Assembly (NCBI GenBank): GCA_005805305.1
Contig: SYMW01000219.1
Location: 1-33,551, forward strand
Direction of reading: 5' to 3'
DNA: 33,551 nt
From: Verrucomicrobiales bacterium
GTDB lineage: Bacteria > Verrucomicrobiota > Verrucomicrobiia > Limisphaerales > F1-80-MAGS106
Both the position numbers and the translations under genes were made by a program. Positions 14,673-24,300 of the stretch are shown in pieces (the first letter of the stretch is position 1; every line of letters starts with the position of its first letter). The notes beneath the pieces were generated by a model. The model was not told the DNA's origin. It saw nothing but the letters and a program-made list of their open reading frames with translations, and searched no databases.

Positions 14673-15788
14673 ATGCCTGAACGGTTCAACCGGCGATGGA
14701 AGGTGGTTCACTCCGAGGCCTCCCTTGGCTGGGGGGGGCAGGAGCGGCGCATCATGGCTGAGATGGAGGGGTTGCGGCGAAGGGGGGGGCAATCGTGGTT
14801 GTTGGCGCCACGAGGGTCCGAACTTTTCCGCCGAGCTCCAGAGGCTGGAATCGAGGCCAGGGAGATCAGTTTGTCGCGCTGGAAATTTCCATTCACCGCG
14901 ATCTCGGCGGCGGCTTGGCTTCGGCGGCTGCATCCACACGTGGTGAACACCCATAGCTCTCGGGATGGGTGGCTCATTGGCTTCGCGGCGAGGATCGCCC
15001 GAGTGCCTTTTCTCCTTCGCACGCGGCACTTCGATGTTCCGATTTCCAGCAGGATCGTCAGTGGTTTCGTCTACCGCTCGCTCGCGGATCACGTCCTGAC
15101 GACCAGCCCGAAAGTCACGGCCCATTTTCAAGAACTTTTTCGGCTTGGTCCGGATCGCGTGAGCACTCTTCCCACGGGTATTGACTTGGTGAAATTCGCG
15201 CCGTCCGGCGACCGCGCCATGTTGGTGCCGGGCGAGCGGCAAGGTCTCGTTCCTCTGGTTGGGATGGTTTCGGTGATTCGTTTGGCGAAAGGTCATGAAA
15301 CCTTGCTCGCGGCAGCGCATCGGCTGCGCCGAGAAGGCTTCAAAGCCCGCTACGTGATCGTGGGAGATGGCCCCTACGGCGAATCCGTGCGCGCGAAAGT
15401 TCGGGAACTGGATCTGGAGGATTGCGTGACGTTCACCGGCCATCGGGAGGACGTGCCCTCCGTATTGCGGGCGCTGGCCGTGCTCGTCATTCCATCGATC
15501 CATGAAGGCATCCCGCAAACGGCCATGCAGGCGCTGGCGACCAAGACCCCGGTCGTGGCCAGCAATGTGGGCGGCATTCCTTCGGTCATTCGTGATCGGG
15601 TAACGGGCCGGCTTGTGCCGCCCGGGGACCCGGGCGCCCTGGCGCGCGCCATCAAGGAAACGCTGCAAGACGTTGACTCAACCCGGTTGATGAGCGAGGC
15701 CGGAAGGGCGCTGGTTGAGAGAGAGCACGGCTTGGATCAAATGCTCGATCAACTGGAAACCCTCTACGGCCGCTATTTGCCGGGATAA
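14673..15788 (+). CDS. Glycosyltransferase family 4 (GT-B fold)
   Basis: The product is 371 aa from ATG 14673. It has the two Rossmann-like halves of GT-B enzymes: an N-terminal acceptor domain opening with VVHSEASLGWGGQERRIM and a C-terminal nucleotide-sugar domain with VGMVSVIRLAKGHETLL, YVIVGDGP, VTFTGHREDV and the donor-binding HEGIPQTAMQALATKTPVVA region. The second acidic residue of the usual E-x7-E motif is Gln, a variant often seen with EGIPQ. It probably adds a sugar to surface polysaccharide or a lipid carrier. It lies 1.5 kb upstream of the enediyne-type cassette but is separated from it by a PEP-CTERM gene and a terminator, so I do not assign it to that pathway. Confidence 0.9.
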   Translation: MPERFNRRWKVVHSEASLGWGGQERRIMAEMEGLRRRGGQSWLLAPRGSELFRRAPEAGIEAREISLSRWKFPFTAISAAAWLRRLHPHVVNTHSSRDGWLIGFAARIARVPFLLRTRHFDVPISSRIVSGFVYRSLADHVLTTSPKVTAHFQELFRLGPDRVSTLPTGIDLVKFAPSGDRAMLVPGERQGLVPLVGMVSVIRLAKGHETLLAAAHRLRREGFKARYVIVGDGPYGESVRAKVRELDLEDCVTFTGHREDVPSVLRALAVLVIPSIHEGIPQTAMQALATKTPVVASNVGGIPSVIRDRVTGRLVPPGDPGALARAIKETLQDVDSTRLMSEAGRALVEREHGLDQMLDQLETLYGRYLPG

Positions 15789-16332
15789 TCATTCCCCTGT
15801 GACCCCGAGTTCCTTTTTGGGATGCCGCGAGATCAATGAGATTAGGCCGGTGTCTGTTGGCGCCCCGAAAACCCAACTCGCGTGAGATCCATGATTTAAA
15901 ACTCTGCGTTTTTATTACTTGTGGAGCGAGCCGCCCGTCCCCGCCGCGGGCTGCGACGCCGGGGGCAACGAAGGCCCCAGCCAAAACAGATTCGCTAGGA
16001 GTTTTCAGCCGGACCCTAAGACAACCTCCTATCGAGAAGTGGAGCTGACACCCAATTCACGATTCTTATCGCGTCGGGCAGATTAGAGGAACGTAATCAA
16101 ACCTCCCAACCGGTCAAACCACGCGAATTCTTCTTTATGCGAGGTAGATCATGAAAACCCAAAATCACACGAAACAATCAAAAGCCGCTGCAGGAGTCTC
16201 TGCACATGTCCCAAAAGTGTATAAAGTTGTCCCATATTAAGCTGGACGACCGTCAGGCATTTTGTTAACACCCAAAAAGAATCCCACCCATTCACATTTC
16301 CAACCACGCGAAATCTTTATGCGAGGTAGATC
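15789..16332 (+). other. Intergenic region upstream of the PEP-CTERM gene
   Basis: About 540 bases. The first 330 show no gene, terminator or repeat that I can support. The last part contains a direct duplication of the leader and 5' end of the PEP-CTERM gene (16118-16197 versus 16303-16379). The promoter of the PEP-CTERM gene should lie here but no convincing -35/-10 pair was identified. Confidence 0.5.
16151..16240 (+). pseudogene. Truncated duplicate of the PEP-CTERM gene 5' end
   Basis: An identical 44-base block (16132-16175 and 16314-16357) covers the Shine-Dalgarno GAGGT, the ATG and the first eight codons (MKTQNHTK). The upstream copy continues with similar residues (SKAAAGVSA) and then diverges, reaching TAA at 16238-16240 after 29 residues. 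It could be a decayed paralogue or a duplication product. Because the ribosome site is intact, a short peptide or leader effect on the downstream gene is possible. Confidence 0.65.
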
Positions 16333-17076
16333 ATGAAAACCCAAAATCACACGAAACCATCGATAGTCGCTGCAGCAGTCATTGCTTCGGTTCTCGCCTT
16401 CGCCGGTTCGGCGCAGGCTTCCCTCATCACCAGCTCCGCAAACCTCCCGCCAGCCGGAGTTTACCTCGGTCTCGATATTCACCAGAAATACGGCGGGCCG
16501 GCGCTTGAGTTTCTCCTGACGCTGCCGGCGCATAAGCCGCTCGCAGATCATCCCGTCGAAAGAAAACCAGGCGGCGGCGGAGAAGCCGGCACTCCTGCCG
16601 ATGAAATCGAGACTTTTGACTCGGAGCTCACGGCAAAGTTGGAGGTGAAGGTGGGTGGCGTTTCAATAGGTCCTCCTCAGCCAATCTTCGCCAGCGGTTC
16701 CGTTAAGACGATTGTCTTTGGCAAGATCGGTAATACAACAGGCGAGTTTGACACCGAGATGCTTCAGCTCAACTTGAGCGGCGTCGGTCCCGGGGGTCCT
16801 TTTATGATTCGCGAAAGCCCCACGTTGGCATCGACCGGCAAGACCAAGATTGCCGACCACAGCCCTGGACTCTACAAGATCGACAGCTTCTTTGATGTCT
16901 TCACGGAGCTTTCCATCGACGGCGGAGCCACTTGGATGCCGTCGACTACCGGCCCAGGCCACGTTGAACTGCAAGCCGTCCCCGAACCGTCAACCATACT
17001 CGCGGGAGGTCTGCTGCTGTTGCCGCTCGGGTTGCATGCGATGCGCCAATTGCGCCGCCGCCAAGAGGCCGCCTGA
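16333..17076 (+). CDS. PEP-CTERM sorting-domain protein
   Basis: The product is 247 aa. A signal peptide (VAAAVIASVLAFAGSAQA) precedes a secreted domain of about 190 residues, Gly/Pro/Thr-rich with beta-like segments and no recognised family. The C-terminus has the PEP-CTERM signal: VPEPSTI, a hydrophobic helix (LAGGLLLLPLGLHAM) and a basic tail (RQLRRRQ). Exosortase should cleave at PEP during export to the envelope or exopolysaccharide. The start is fixed by GAGGT at 16323-16327, five bases before ATG. It stands alone between a duplicated leader and a strong terminator; no exosortase gene is in the window. Confidence 0.92.
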   Translation: MKTQNHTKPSIVAAAVIASVLAFAGSAQASLITSSANLPPAGVYLGLDIHQKYGGPALEFLLTLPAHKPLADHPVERKPGGGGEAGTPADEIETFDSELTAKLEVKVGGVSIGPPQPIFASGSVKTIVFGKIGNTTGEFDTEMLQLNLSGVGPGGPFMIRESPTLASTGKTKIADHSPGLYKIDSFFDVFTELSIDGGATWMPSTTGPGHVELQAVPEPSTILAGGLLLLPLGLHAMRQLRRRQEAA

Positions 17077-17131
17077 GCTAGGCCAACTGAATCGGCTCGT
17101 TGTTGTTGGTCTTTTCACTTCAGATCAGAAA

Positions 17132-17160
17132 GGCGCGATCTCAAGATCGCGCCTTTTTTT
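17132..17160 (+). terminator. Rho-independent terminator
   Basis: GGCGCGATCT (17132-17141) and AGATCGCGCC (17144-17153) pair perfectly with a minimal loop, followed by seven T residues (17154-17160). It ends the PEP-CTERM transcript 55 bases after its stop and isolates the downstream biosynthetic operon from it. Confidence 0.93.
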
Positions 17161-17333
17161 GCCCAAGATTACTTTCAACGGAGCAAGACTGTCCGAAACA
17201 CAAAGCCCGCTCATGCAACAGGAACATCTCCGTGTCTTGTAGGTGAATCGTGGTATTCGCATCTCAACTGAAGGTTCCGCGTTGGGTGTCCTGATCGCTT
17301 GGAAAAGATGTTGATGAAGATCCACTTGAGTCG

Positions 17334-18374
17334 ATGCCGGGGACTGGAAAGCATCGATCTGGTGGTTTGGGCAAGTCCCTCGGGAAACACCCGAATCCAT
17401 TGCGCTCAACACCAACATTAGGGCGATTTTTGCGCCGTCGGCTTTTCGGGTTTTCGCCTGAGGAAACGAGTTTTGAGCGCCGCGGCTTTCGAGGTGGAGC
17501 AGGGGGCATGCGCGAGCGGCTGGAGCAAGTGGGAACGATGTTTAGCGCGGGGTACCACGTAGCTTTGGAGGACGGTGACCCGGCGGATTTGGAACGTGAA
17601 CTACAGGGGCTTCCTTCGGAGTGCAGAGGATTCGCCTTTGAAGGCGCCGCCATGGCGTTGGCATTGCTGGATGCTCTCACCCCTTGGCGCGGAGACCGCA
17701 TTCGGCAATTCCTGGGCGGCCCTGGCGAGCCGCACTGTTACATGGTGCATGTCGGCGTCGGCTGGGCGTGGGCGCGGTTGCCGCTGAAGAATGTCGCGCG
17801 CGCCCGGAGGCAGCTTGACCCGATGCTGCAGTGGCTTGCGCTTGATGGCTATGGGTTTCACGAAGCGTTCTTTAATTGGCCGTCCACAATCGACGGCAAG
17901 CCGCCGCCCAGCAAACTGACTGGCTATGAGCGCCGCGCTTTTGACCAGGGGTTTGGCCGTTGCCTGTGGTTCGTGGACGGCGGAGACGTGGAATTGATAC
18001 CGTGCACTATCGCGGGGTTTGGCGTCGAAAGGCAGCCCGATTTATGGAGCGGCGTGGGGTTGGCGGCCACCTATGCGGGAGGTGTGAGCCTGGCTGCGCT
18101 CCGCGAATTGCGCCGCGCGGCGGGCAGCTATCAGCCCCAGCTTGCGCAAGGTTCCGCATTCGCCGCCAAGGCACGGCAGCGAGCCGGCAATTCTACTGAA
18201 GCCACCGATCTCGCCACCGGTGTTTTGTGTGAAATGGCGGCCATGGACGCCGCCAAGATCACGGACAGAGCATTGGAGAATCTGCCCTCGGACTCCATGG
18301 AGCCTGGCTTCGAGCTCTGGCGCAAGCGCATCCAGAACCACTTCCACAAAGAGTTCCAACTGCAAGAAAAGTGA
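17334..18374 (+). CDS. unbL: Enediyne biosynthesis protein UnbL (DUF1702 family)
   Basis: 346 aa if ATG 17334 is used; homology begins near residue 29 (LGRFLRRRLFGFSPEET), so a later start such as TTG 17400 is possible. Family blocks that I recognise from DUF1702/UnbL proteins are SFERRGF, the CRGFAFEGAAMALALLD segment, PHCYMVHVGVGWAW (residues 133-146), D171-GYGFHEAFF and DLWSGVGLA (from D236). No signal peptide or membrane helix is evident. UnbL is one of three conserved proteins of unknown activity encoded next to enediyne polyketide synthases. It opens a five-gene run and overlaps the unbV start by one to four bases (GTGATG), indicating translational coupling. The 170-base gap upstream should carry the operon promoter. 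Confidence 0.9.
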   Translation: MPGTGKHRSGGLGKSLGKHPNPLRSTPTLGRFLRRRLFGFSPEETSFERRGFRGGAGGMRERLEQVGTMFSAGYHVALEDGDPADLERELQGLPSECRGFAFEGAAMALALLDALTPWRGDRIRQFLGGPGEPHCYMVHVGVGWAWARLPLKNVARARRQLDPMLQWLALDGYGFHEAFFNWPSTIDGKPPPSKLTGYERRAFDQGFGRCLWFVDGGDVELIPCTIAGFGVERQPDLWSGVGLAATYAGGVSLAALRELRRAAGSYQPQLAQGSAFAAKARQRAGNSTEATDLATGVLCEMAAMDAAKITDRALENLPSDSMEPGFELWRKRIQNHFHKEFQLQEK

Positions 18375-20368
18375 TGAATGCGCCTACCCCACACTGGCTC
18401 GGCCGGATCGCCACGCCCCTGGCAGCTCTTTGCGCCATTGCCGTTTGTTTTGCTTTGGCCCAATTCCCCGCGTTGCCAGAGAAAGACCGTCAGCAGCTCG
18501 CCGCCCGATTCAAATTCGACAAACTGCCTTTGCCCGAGGTCGTTGATCACCCGCCCTACAAGCTCGTCCGCGAAGTGCATCCAAGCCTGAAACGGATCGC
18601 CGCTTGGATCTCGTCATTGGGCGCCGCGGCGGCGCTTGCGGATCTGGATGGGGACGGCTTGCCCAACGACCTCATCCATGTGGACCCGCGCACGGATCTC
18701 GTCACCGTTGCCCCGGGGCCAGGATCAGGGCAGCGTTACGCGCCCTTTGTGCTCTCTCCCGCGCCCCTCCGATACAACGCGCGCAATACCGCCCCCATGG
18801 GCGTCCTGGTCGGCGACTTCAACGAGGATGGGTTCTCAGACATTCTCGTTTACTTTTGGGGCCGAACCCCAGTCGTGTACATGCGGCGGACTGCGGGTGC
18901 AAAACCAGGGCAGACCGTCGTCTTGAGCCGCGACCTCTACGAGCCCACGGAACTTACAGGCTCGGGCGAGCGCTGGTACACGAATGCCGCAACGCAGGCG
19001 GACCTCGACGGCGACGGCCATCTTGACTTGGTGATAGGAAATTATTTCCAAGATGGCGCGCACATCCTCGACGCCGAAGCGGACGGGATCGAGGTGATGC
19101 ACGAGGGCAAGGCCAAGGCGCTCAATGGCGGGAAGAAACACATCTTCCTCTGGGCAGGGGTCAGTCCCAAGGCAAATTTCAGGGAAGTTCACGGAGTGCT
19201 CGATGATGAAGTGTTGCATGGTTGGACGCTGGCCGCTGGCACGGTGGACATCGACGCGGACCAGATGCCCGATCTCTACCTGGGCAACGACTTTGGCCCT
19301 GATCGACTCTTGCACAACAACTCCAAGCCCGGCCATCTGGCATTCACCCTGCTCGAAGGCGACCGCCGGGCAGTCGATCCCAAGTCGTGCGTGTTGGGCC
19401 ACGATTCCTTCAAGGGAATGGGGGTGGACTTCGCCGACATCAACGGGGACGGCCTCCCTGATATTTATGTCAGCAATATCGCCACGAAATTCGGCCTCAC
19501 CGAGAGTCATTTCCTCTGGCAAAGCACTGGTGCGCTGGATCAGATGAAGAAAGGAGTTGCGCCCTACATCAATATGAGCGAGGAACTCGGCCTCTCGCGA
19601 AGCGGCTGGGGTTGGGATTGCCGTTTGGTTGACTTCGACAACGACGGTGTGTTGGAGGCCATCCAAGCTGTGGGTTTTATTCGTGGCACGGTCAACCGCT
19701 GGCCCGAGCTGCAGTCGTTGGGCACCAGCAACGACCGCGTTGTGCACGATCCTCGTTTCTGGCCGAACTTCAAGCCTGGTGCCGACCTCAGCGGGAACGA
19801 CTTGAATCCGTTCTTCGTCCGATCGAGCAACGGCCGTTTTTTTAACGTCGGTTCTGAGGTTGGATTCAACGAGCCCATGGTTACCAAGGCCATCGCGGTG
19901 GCGGATGTAGATGGAGACGGACGGATGGATTTCGTGTTTGGGAACCAATGGATGGAGTCCTATTATTTTCACAACGTCTCTCCCAACCCGGGCGCGTTCT
20001 TGGGCCTCCACCTTTTGCTACCTCTGGCCGATGAAAGAGGTGGAGCGCTTCGCGAGCGAGCTGGGCACCCTGGCCCCGATCTGCGCGGCCGGCCCGCCAT
20101 CGGCGCTAGCGCTCGGTTTGTCCTGACGGATGGGAGCACGCACGCCGCGCAAGTGGATGGCGGCAGCGGCCATAGCGGGCGCCGCAGCCCTGACCTGCAT
20201 TTTGGGCTTGGAGCCACCCGGCTCGACCAGAAATTAGATGTGGCATTAAAGTGGCGCGACACCTCCGGCAGCCCGCGGACGGCGCAACTCAAGCTAACGC
20301 CCGGCTGGCACACGGTGTTGCTGGGAGAATCCACCACGCCAAAGCAAACCGCCCTTCGCTCAGACTGA
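18374..20368 (+). CDS. unbV: Enediyne biosynthesis protein UnbV (FG-GAP/VCBS repeats plus ASPIC/UnbV domain)
   Basis: 664 aa from ATG 18374; GTG 18371 is an alternative. An N-terminal hydrophobic segment (about 12-32) suggests export or membrane anchoring. Seven Asp-rich calcium-binding repeat motifs follow, at about D90 (DLDGDGLPND), D148, D210 (DLDGDGHLD), D292, D355 (DINGDGLPD), D420 and D511 (DVDGDGRMD), consistent with a beta-propeller. The C-terminal ~95 residues are the ASPIC/UnbV domain, with QVDGGSGHSGRRSPDLHFGL as its hallmark. UnbV occurs next to enediyne PKS genes; its chemical role is not established. Its propeller and apparent export suggest action outside the cytoplasm, near the membrane protein UnbU. 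Confidence 0.92.
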   Translation: MNAPTPHWLGRIATPLAALCAIAVCFALAQFPALPEKDRQQLAARFKFDKLPLPEVVDHPPYKLVREVHPSLKRIAAWISSLGAAAALADLDGDGLPNDLIHVDPRTDLVTVAPGPGSGQRYAPFVLSPAPLRYNARNTAPMGVLVGDFNEDGFSDILVYFWGRTPVVYMRRTAGAKPGQTVVLSRDLYEPTELTGSGERWYTNAATQADLDGDGHLDLVIGNYFQDGAHILDAEADGIEVMHEGKAKALNGGKKHIFLWAGVSPKANFREVHGVLDDEVLHGWTLAAGTVDIDADQMPDLYLGNDFGPDRLLHNNSKPGHLAFTLLEGDRRAVDPKSCVLGHDSFKGMGVDFADINGDGLPDIYVSNIATKFGLTESHFLWQSTGALDQMKKGVAPYINMSEELGLSRSGWGWDCRLVDFDNDGVLEAIQAVGFIRGTVNRWPELQSLGTSNDRVVHDPRFWPNFKPGADLSGNDLNPFFVRSSNGRFFNVGSEVGFNEPMVTKAIAVADVDGDGRMDFVFGNQWMESYYFHNVSPNPGAFLGLHLLLPLADERGGALRERAGHPGPDLRGRPAIGASARFVLTDGSTHAAQVDGGSGHSGRRSPDLHFGLGATRLDQKLDVALKWRDTSGSPRTAQLKLTPGWHTVLLGESTTPKQTALRSD

Positions 20369-20401
20369 TCCACAAAGCCATTTCATCAATTACCCGATCG
20401 C

Positions 20402-21355
20402 ATGAGCCTAAAATCGTTCAGCAACACGACGGTCCTTTTCTACCCCAAGGGCAGTCCCAACCTGCGCCTGTTTGCGCTCTGGTATTTCACCATCCTCATG
20501 ATCGTCTGGAATGTCCTCGGGCACACCGTCCTGGGATTTGAACAATCCTGGCTTGCGCCGCTCGTGGGGGTCGGAACGGCGCTCTGCATGCAGTTCTTCC
20601 TGGAATGGGTGGACGCACGAGCCAACCAACGAGAGCTTAGATTCGCTGGGGGAGCAGCCAACGTGCTCAACTTCCTCCCGGCGGCCATCATCCCGGGGTT
20701 CGCCTGCGCCATGCTTTTGTATCCAAACAAACGGCTGTGGCCGATCGCTTTTGCTGTCGCGCTCAGCATTGGCTCCAAGGTGTTGTTTCGAGCCCCGGTG
20801 GCGCCGGGCCGCACACAGCACATTTTCAACCCGTCCAACTTCGGCGTGGCCGCCACTCTCGTCCTTGTCCCGGAGGTCGGGTTCGCTCCGCCTTATCACT
20901 TCACGGAGAATTTGGTCGGCCTTTGGGATTGGGTTCTACCCGGCGTGGTGCTCCTGACGGGGGTCATCATCCATTCCCTGTTCACTGGCCGCATGCCCCT
21001 GGTTCTGGCTTGGGTGCTGGGGTTCGCGCTCCAGGCCCAGTTGCGCGCGTTCATTTATGGCGTGCCGCCTCTCGTGCCGCTGACGCCGATGACCAGCGCC
21101 GCCTTTATCCTTTTCACCCTCTACATGATTCCCGATCCGGCAACCACGCCGTTGAATCCCAGGCGCCAGGCGCTGTTTGGGTTCTCTGTCGCGATGGTTT
21201 ACGGGTGCATCCAGGTCATGCATCTCGTCTTTGGCCTGTTCTTTGCGCTGGTAACGGTGTGCGCGATCCGAGGGATTTCACTACAGGCCTATTTCTGGTG
21301 GAAAGCGCGGCAGCTATCGCCTTCGATGACGGCTGCTGCCGCAGTCGGAAGATGA
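20402..21355 (+). CDS. unbU: Enediyne biosynthesis protein UnbU (RnfD/NqrB-like membrane protein)
   Basis: 317 aa, polytopic with about eight to nine hydrophobic helices. Conserved loops include FNPSNFG (about 142-148) and YMIPDPATTP (from Y241), both resembling the RnfD/NqrB family of electron-transfer membrane subunits. UnbU is the membrane component of the conserved enediyne cassette and is thought of as a possible redox protein, but no reaction is assigned with certainty. It lies 33 bases after unbV and 21 bases before pksE on the same strand. No partner Rnf/Nqr subunits are nearby, arguing against a respiratory complex. Confidence 0.9.
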   Translation: MSLKSFSNTTVLFYPKGSPNLRLFALWYFTILMIVWNVLGHTVLGFEQSWLAPLVGVGTALCMQFFLEWVDARANQRELRFAGGAANVLNFLPAAIIPGFACAMLLYPNKRLWPIAFAVALSIGSKVLFRAPVAPGRTQHIFNPSNFGVAATLVLVPEVGFAPPYHFTENLVGLWDWVLPGVVLLTGVIIHSLFTGRMPLVLAWVLGFALQAQLRAFIYGVPPLVPLTPMTSAAFILFTLYMIPDPATTPLNPRRQALFGFSVAMVYGCIQVMHLVFGLFFALVTVCAIRGISLQAYFWWKARQLSPSMTAAAAVGR

Positions 21356-21376
21356 ATTGACTTTTTTATATCGGCC

Positions 21377-24300
21377 ATGCGTTCCCAATGCTCCATCGCC
21401 ATCGTCGGCATGGCGTGTATCTACCCAGAGGCGCGATCGCCGGTTGACTTATGGGAAAACGCGATGGCTCAACGTCGCGCCTTTCGACGGCTCCCCGATG
21501 AGCGTTTGCGTCTATCGGATTACTGGTCCGCCGATCCGACCGTTCCGGACATGACTTACTCCACGGAGGCGGCGGTGATCGAAGGCTACGAGTTTGATCG
21601 TGTGGCTTTCCGCGTGGTCGGCAGCACCTATCGCTCTGCCGATCCAGCGCATTGGCTGGCGCTTGAAGTCGCCGAGCACGCCCTGGCGGACGCCGGTTTC
21701 CCTGGAGGCGCGGGGCTTCCAAACGAAGCCACTGGCGTGCTTTTGGGCAACACATTGACCGGTGAATTCTCACGTGCCAACGTCTTGCGCCTGCGGTGGC
21801 CTTATGTTCGGCGCGTGCTCGATGCCGCGCTGGCGGAGCAGATGTGGGCAGCCCAGAAGCGTGCGATCTTCCTGGCGGACCTGGAGACACGCTACAAAGC
21901 GCCGTTCCCGGCCGTCGGGGAGGAATCGCTTGCCGGCGGCCTTTCAAACACCATCGCTGGCCGCATCTGCAACCAGTTCGATCTTAAAGGCGGAGGTTAT
22001 ACTGTGGATGGCGCCTGCGCTTCGTCGTTGCTCGCCGTCGCCAACGCGTGCTCCTCTCTGGCCGCGGGGGACCTCGACGTGGCGCTCGCCGGCGGTGTGG
22101 ATTTGAGCCTCGACCCTTTCGAGATCGTGGGGTTCGCCAAGACGGGCGCGTTGGCGCCCCAGGAGATGAGGGTCTTCGACAAACGTTCGGCGGGTTTCTG
22201 GCCTGGCGAAGGCTGCGGATTCGTGGTGCTCATGAGGCTGGAGGATGCGATGGCTCAGGGCCGCCGCGCCTATTCGGCGATCCGGGGCTGGGGCATCTCC
22301 TCAGACGGCAGCGGAGGCATCACCCGACCCGAGGCCGATGGCCAGCTTGAGGCGCTGCGACGGGCTTACCGCCGCGCCGGCTTTGGTCCCGACACCGTGC
22401 TGTATTGCGAAGGGCATGGGACGGGGACATTCGTGGGGGACGCCACCGAGCTCGAAGTGCTTTCTCGAGCTCGAAGTGGGGCCTGCGCGCGTGGTCCGCT
22501 TGCAGTGGTCGGCTCAGTCAAAGCGAATATCGGGCATTGCAAAGCCGCCGCAGGGGTGGCCGGGCTTATTAAAGCGACCATGGCAGTCCATTCGCAGGTG
22601 CTCCCGCCCACGACGGGCTGCGGGCAGCCGCATCCGCACCTGACCTCCGCCACGGCGTCGCTCCGTGTCTTGCGCGAGCCGGAGGCCTGGCCGGCCGACC
22701 GGCCGCTCCGAGCCAGCGTAAGCGCCATGGGCTTTGGCGGCATCAACGCCCACCTGGTCTTGGAGGGTGTCGCCACGGGGCGGCGCGCGGCTCTTGGCTC
22801 GCGTGAGCGCATGATGTCTCAGTCCGCTCAAGATGCTGAACTCATCCTGTTTCGCGGGCTGAATGCGGCCGATCTTCTGCGGCAGCTCCAGCCTTTGCTG
22901 GCGATTGCCCCGCGCCTTTCGCGGTCGGAGGTGGTGGACATGGCGGCCCAATTGGAAAAGCAGCTCGGAGCCGGAAAACTTCGCGCGGCCGTGCTTGCCT
23001 CCAGGCCGAGCGAACTGGCAGCTCGACTGCAGACGCTATTTTCCTGGGTTCAGGCCGGAAAGACAACGGCTCTGGATTTCGCACAAGGAATTTTTCTTGG
23101 TGAAGGCGGCAAAGCTCCGCGGATCGCGTTTCTTTTTCCTGGCCAAGGCTCTCCCTCACACCTTGATGGAGGTCTTTGGCGTCGACGATTTGATTCCGTG
23201 CGCGAACTGTATGCGCAAGCCGCCCTCTCTGGGGATGAGACCAGCGTTTTGACCAGCGTCGTCCAGCCGGCCGTGGCCACTGCGTCCCTCGCGGGCCTGA
23301 AGGTCCTCAGGGAATTTGGGATCACGGCGGAGGCGGCGATCGGCCACAGCCTTGGAGAGATCGTCGCACTGCACTGGGCAGGCGCTTTTGACGAGGCGGC
23401 CTTGCTGGGGATTGCGAGGGTGCGCGGCGCAGCCATGGCCCATCTTGGCTGCTCTTCAGGCGCGATGTTGGCCGTCGAAGCTCCTTGGAGCAAAGTCCAG
23501 TCCCTCCTCTGCACCGGGAAGCTCATCATCGTTGGCTTTAATTCCCCTCGCCAAACGGTGGTCGCTGGGGAAGCGTCCGAAATCATGGGCTTGGCAAAAC
23601 ACGCTCAAACGCTGGGCCTGCGCGTGATTCGACTGCCGGTCTCGCACGCTTTTCACACGCCCTTTGTCGCCGGCGCCGTGCCCGTGCTGGCGAATGCGCT
23701 CGCCCAACTTTCCTTCCAAGCTCCAACGCGACCAGTGTTTTCGACGGTGACCGGGACCATCCTCGCCGAGCATGAAGACTTGAGATTTTTGCTGTGCCGC
23801 CAGGTGACGTCCGCGGTCCGCTTCGGTGCCGCGTTGGCGGAGCTTCTTGACGCTGGGGGAGGCGGCCAATCGCCCGAGAGCAGGATTTTTCCAGGGGCGG
23901 GAGCCCCCGATTTGCTCATAGAGGTCGGCCCTGGCGGCATCCTCAGCTCCCTGGTGGGCGATACCGCAAACGTGTCGGTTGTTGCGATGGACGCTTGTGG
24001 AGAGTCGGTGAAAGGGTTGTTGCTGTCACTGGGCGCCGCTTTCGCTCTGGGCGCGCCGCTTCGGCACGAGGTGTTGTTTTCAGGGAGGTTCACTCGGCCG
24101 TTCGATTTGGATTGGAAGCCTAAGTTTTTCGTCAACCCCTGCGAGCTCGCGCCCAAGTCCGAAACTGCCGAGAGAGCAAGGACCGAGGACAGATCGTTGT
24201 CATCCCCTTCTCTAGGGAAAAATCCTCTCGCGGCTGGCCTCGCCAGGACATCGCCGACGGCCCCGGAAACCTCCGGATCAGTGTTGGAGCTGGTGCGTCA

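Noticed and set aside
14607-15668. Minus-strand open frame of 353 codons
   Set aside because: Antisense to the GT4 glycosyltransferase; no motif.
14673-15788. Glycosyltransferase as an enediyne sugar-tailoring enzyme
   Set aside because: It is a polysaccharide/lipid-type GT4, separated from the cassette by a PEP-CTERM gene and a strong terminator, and no deoxysugar genes are present.
18836-20011. Minus-strand open frame of 391 codons
   Set aside because: Fully antisense to unbV, whose seven calcium motifs and UnbV domain are clear; no family pattern on the opposite strand.
20402-21355. UnbU as part of an Rnf or Nqr respiratory complex
   Set aside because: No other Rnf/Nqr subunit is in the window and the gene is embedded in the enediyne-type operon.
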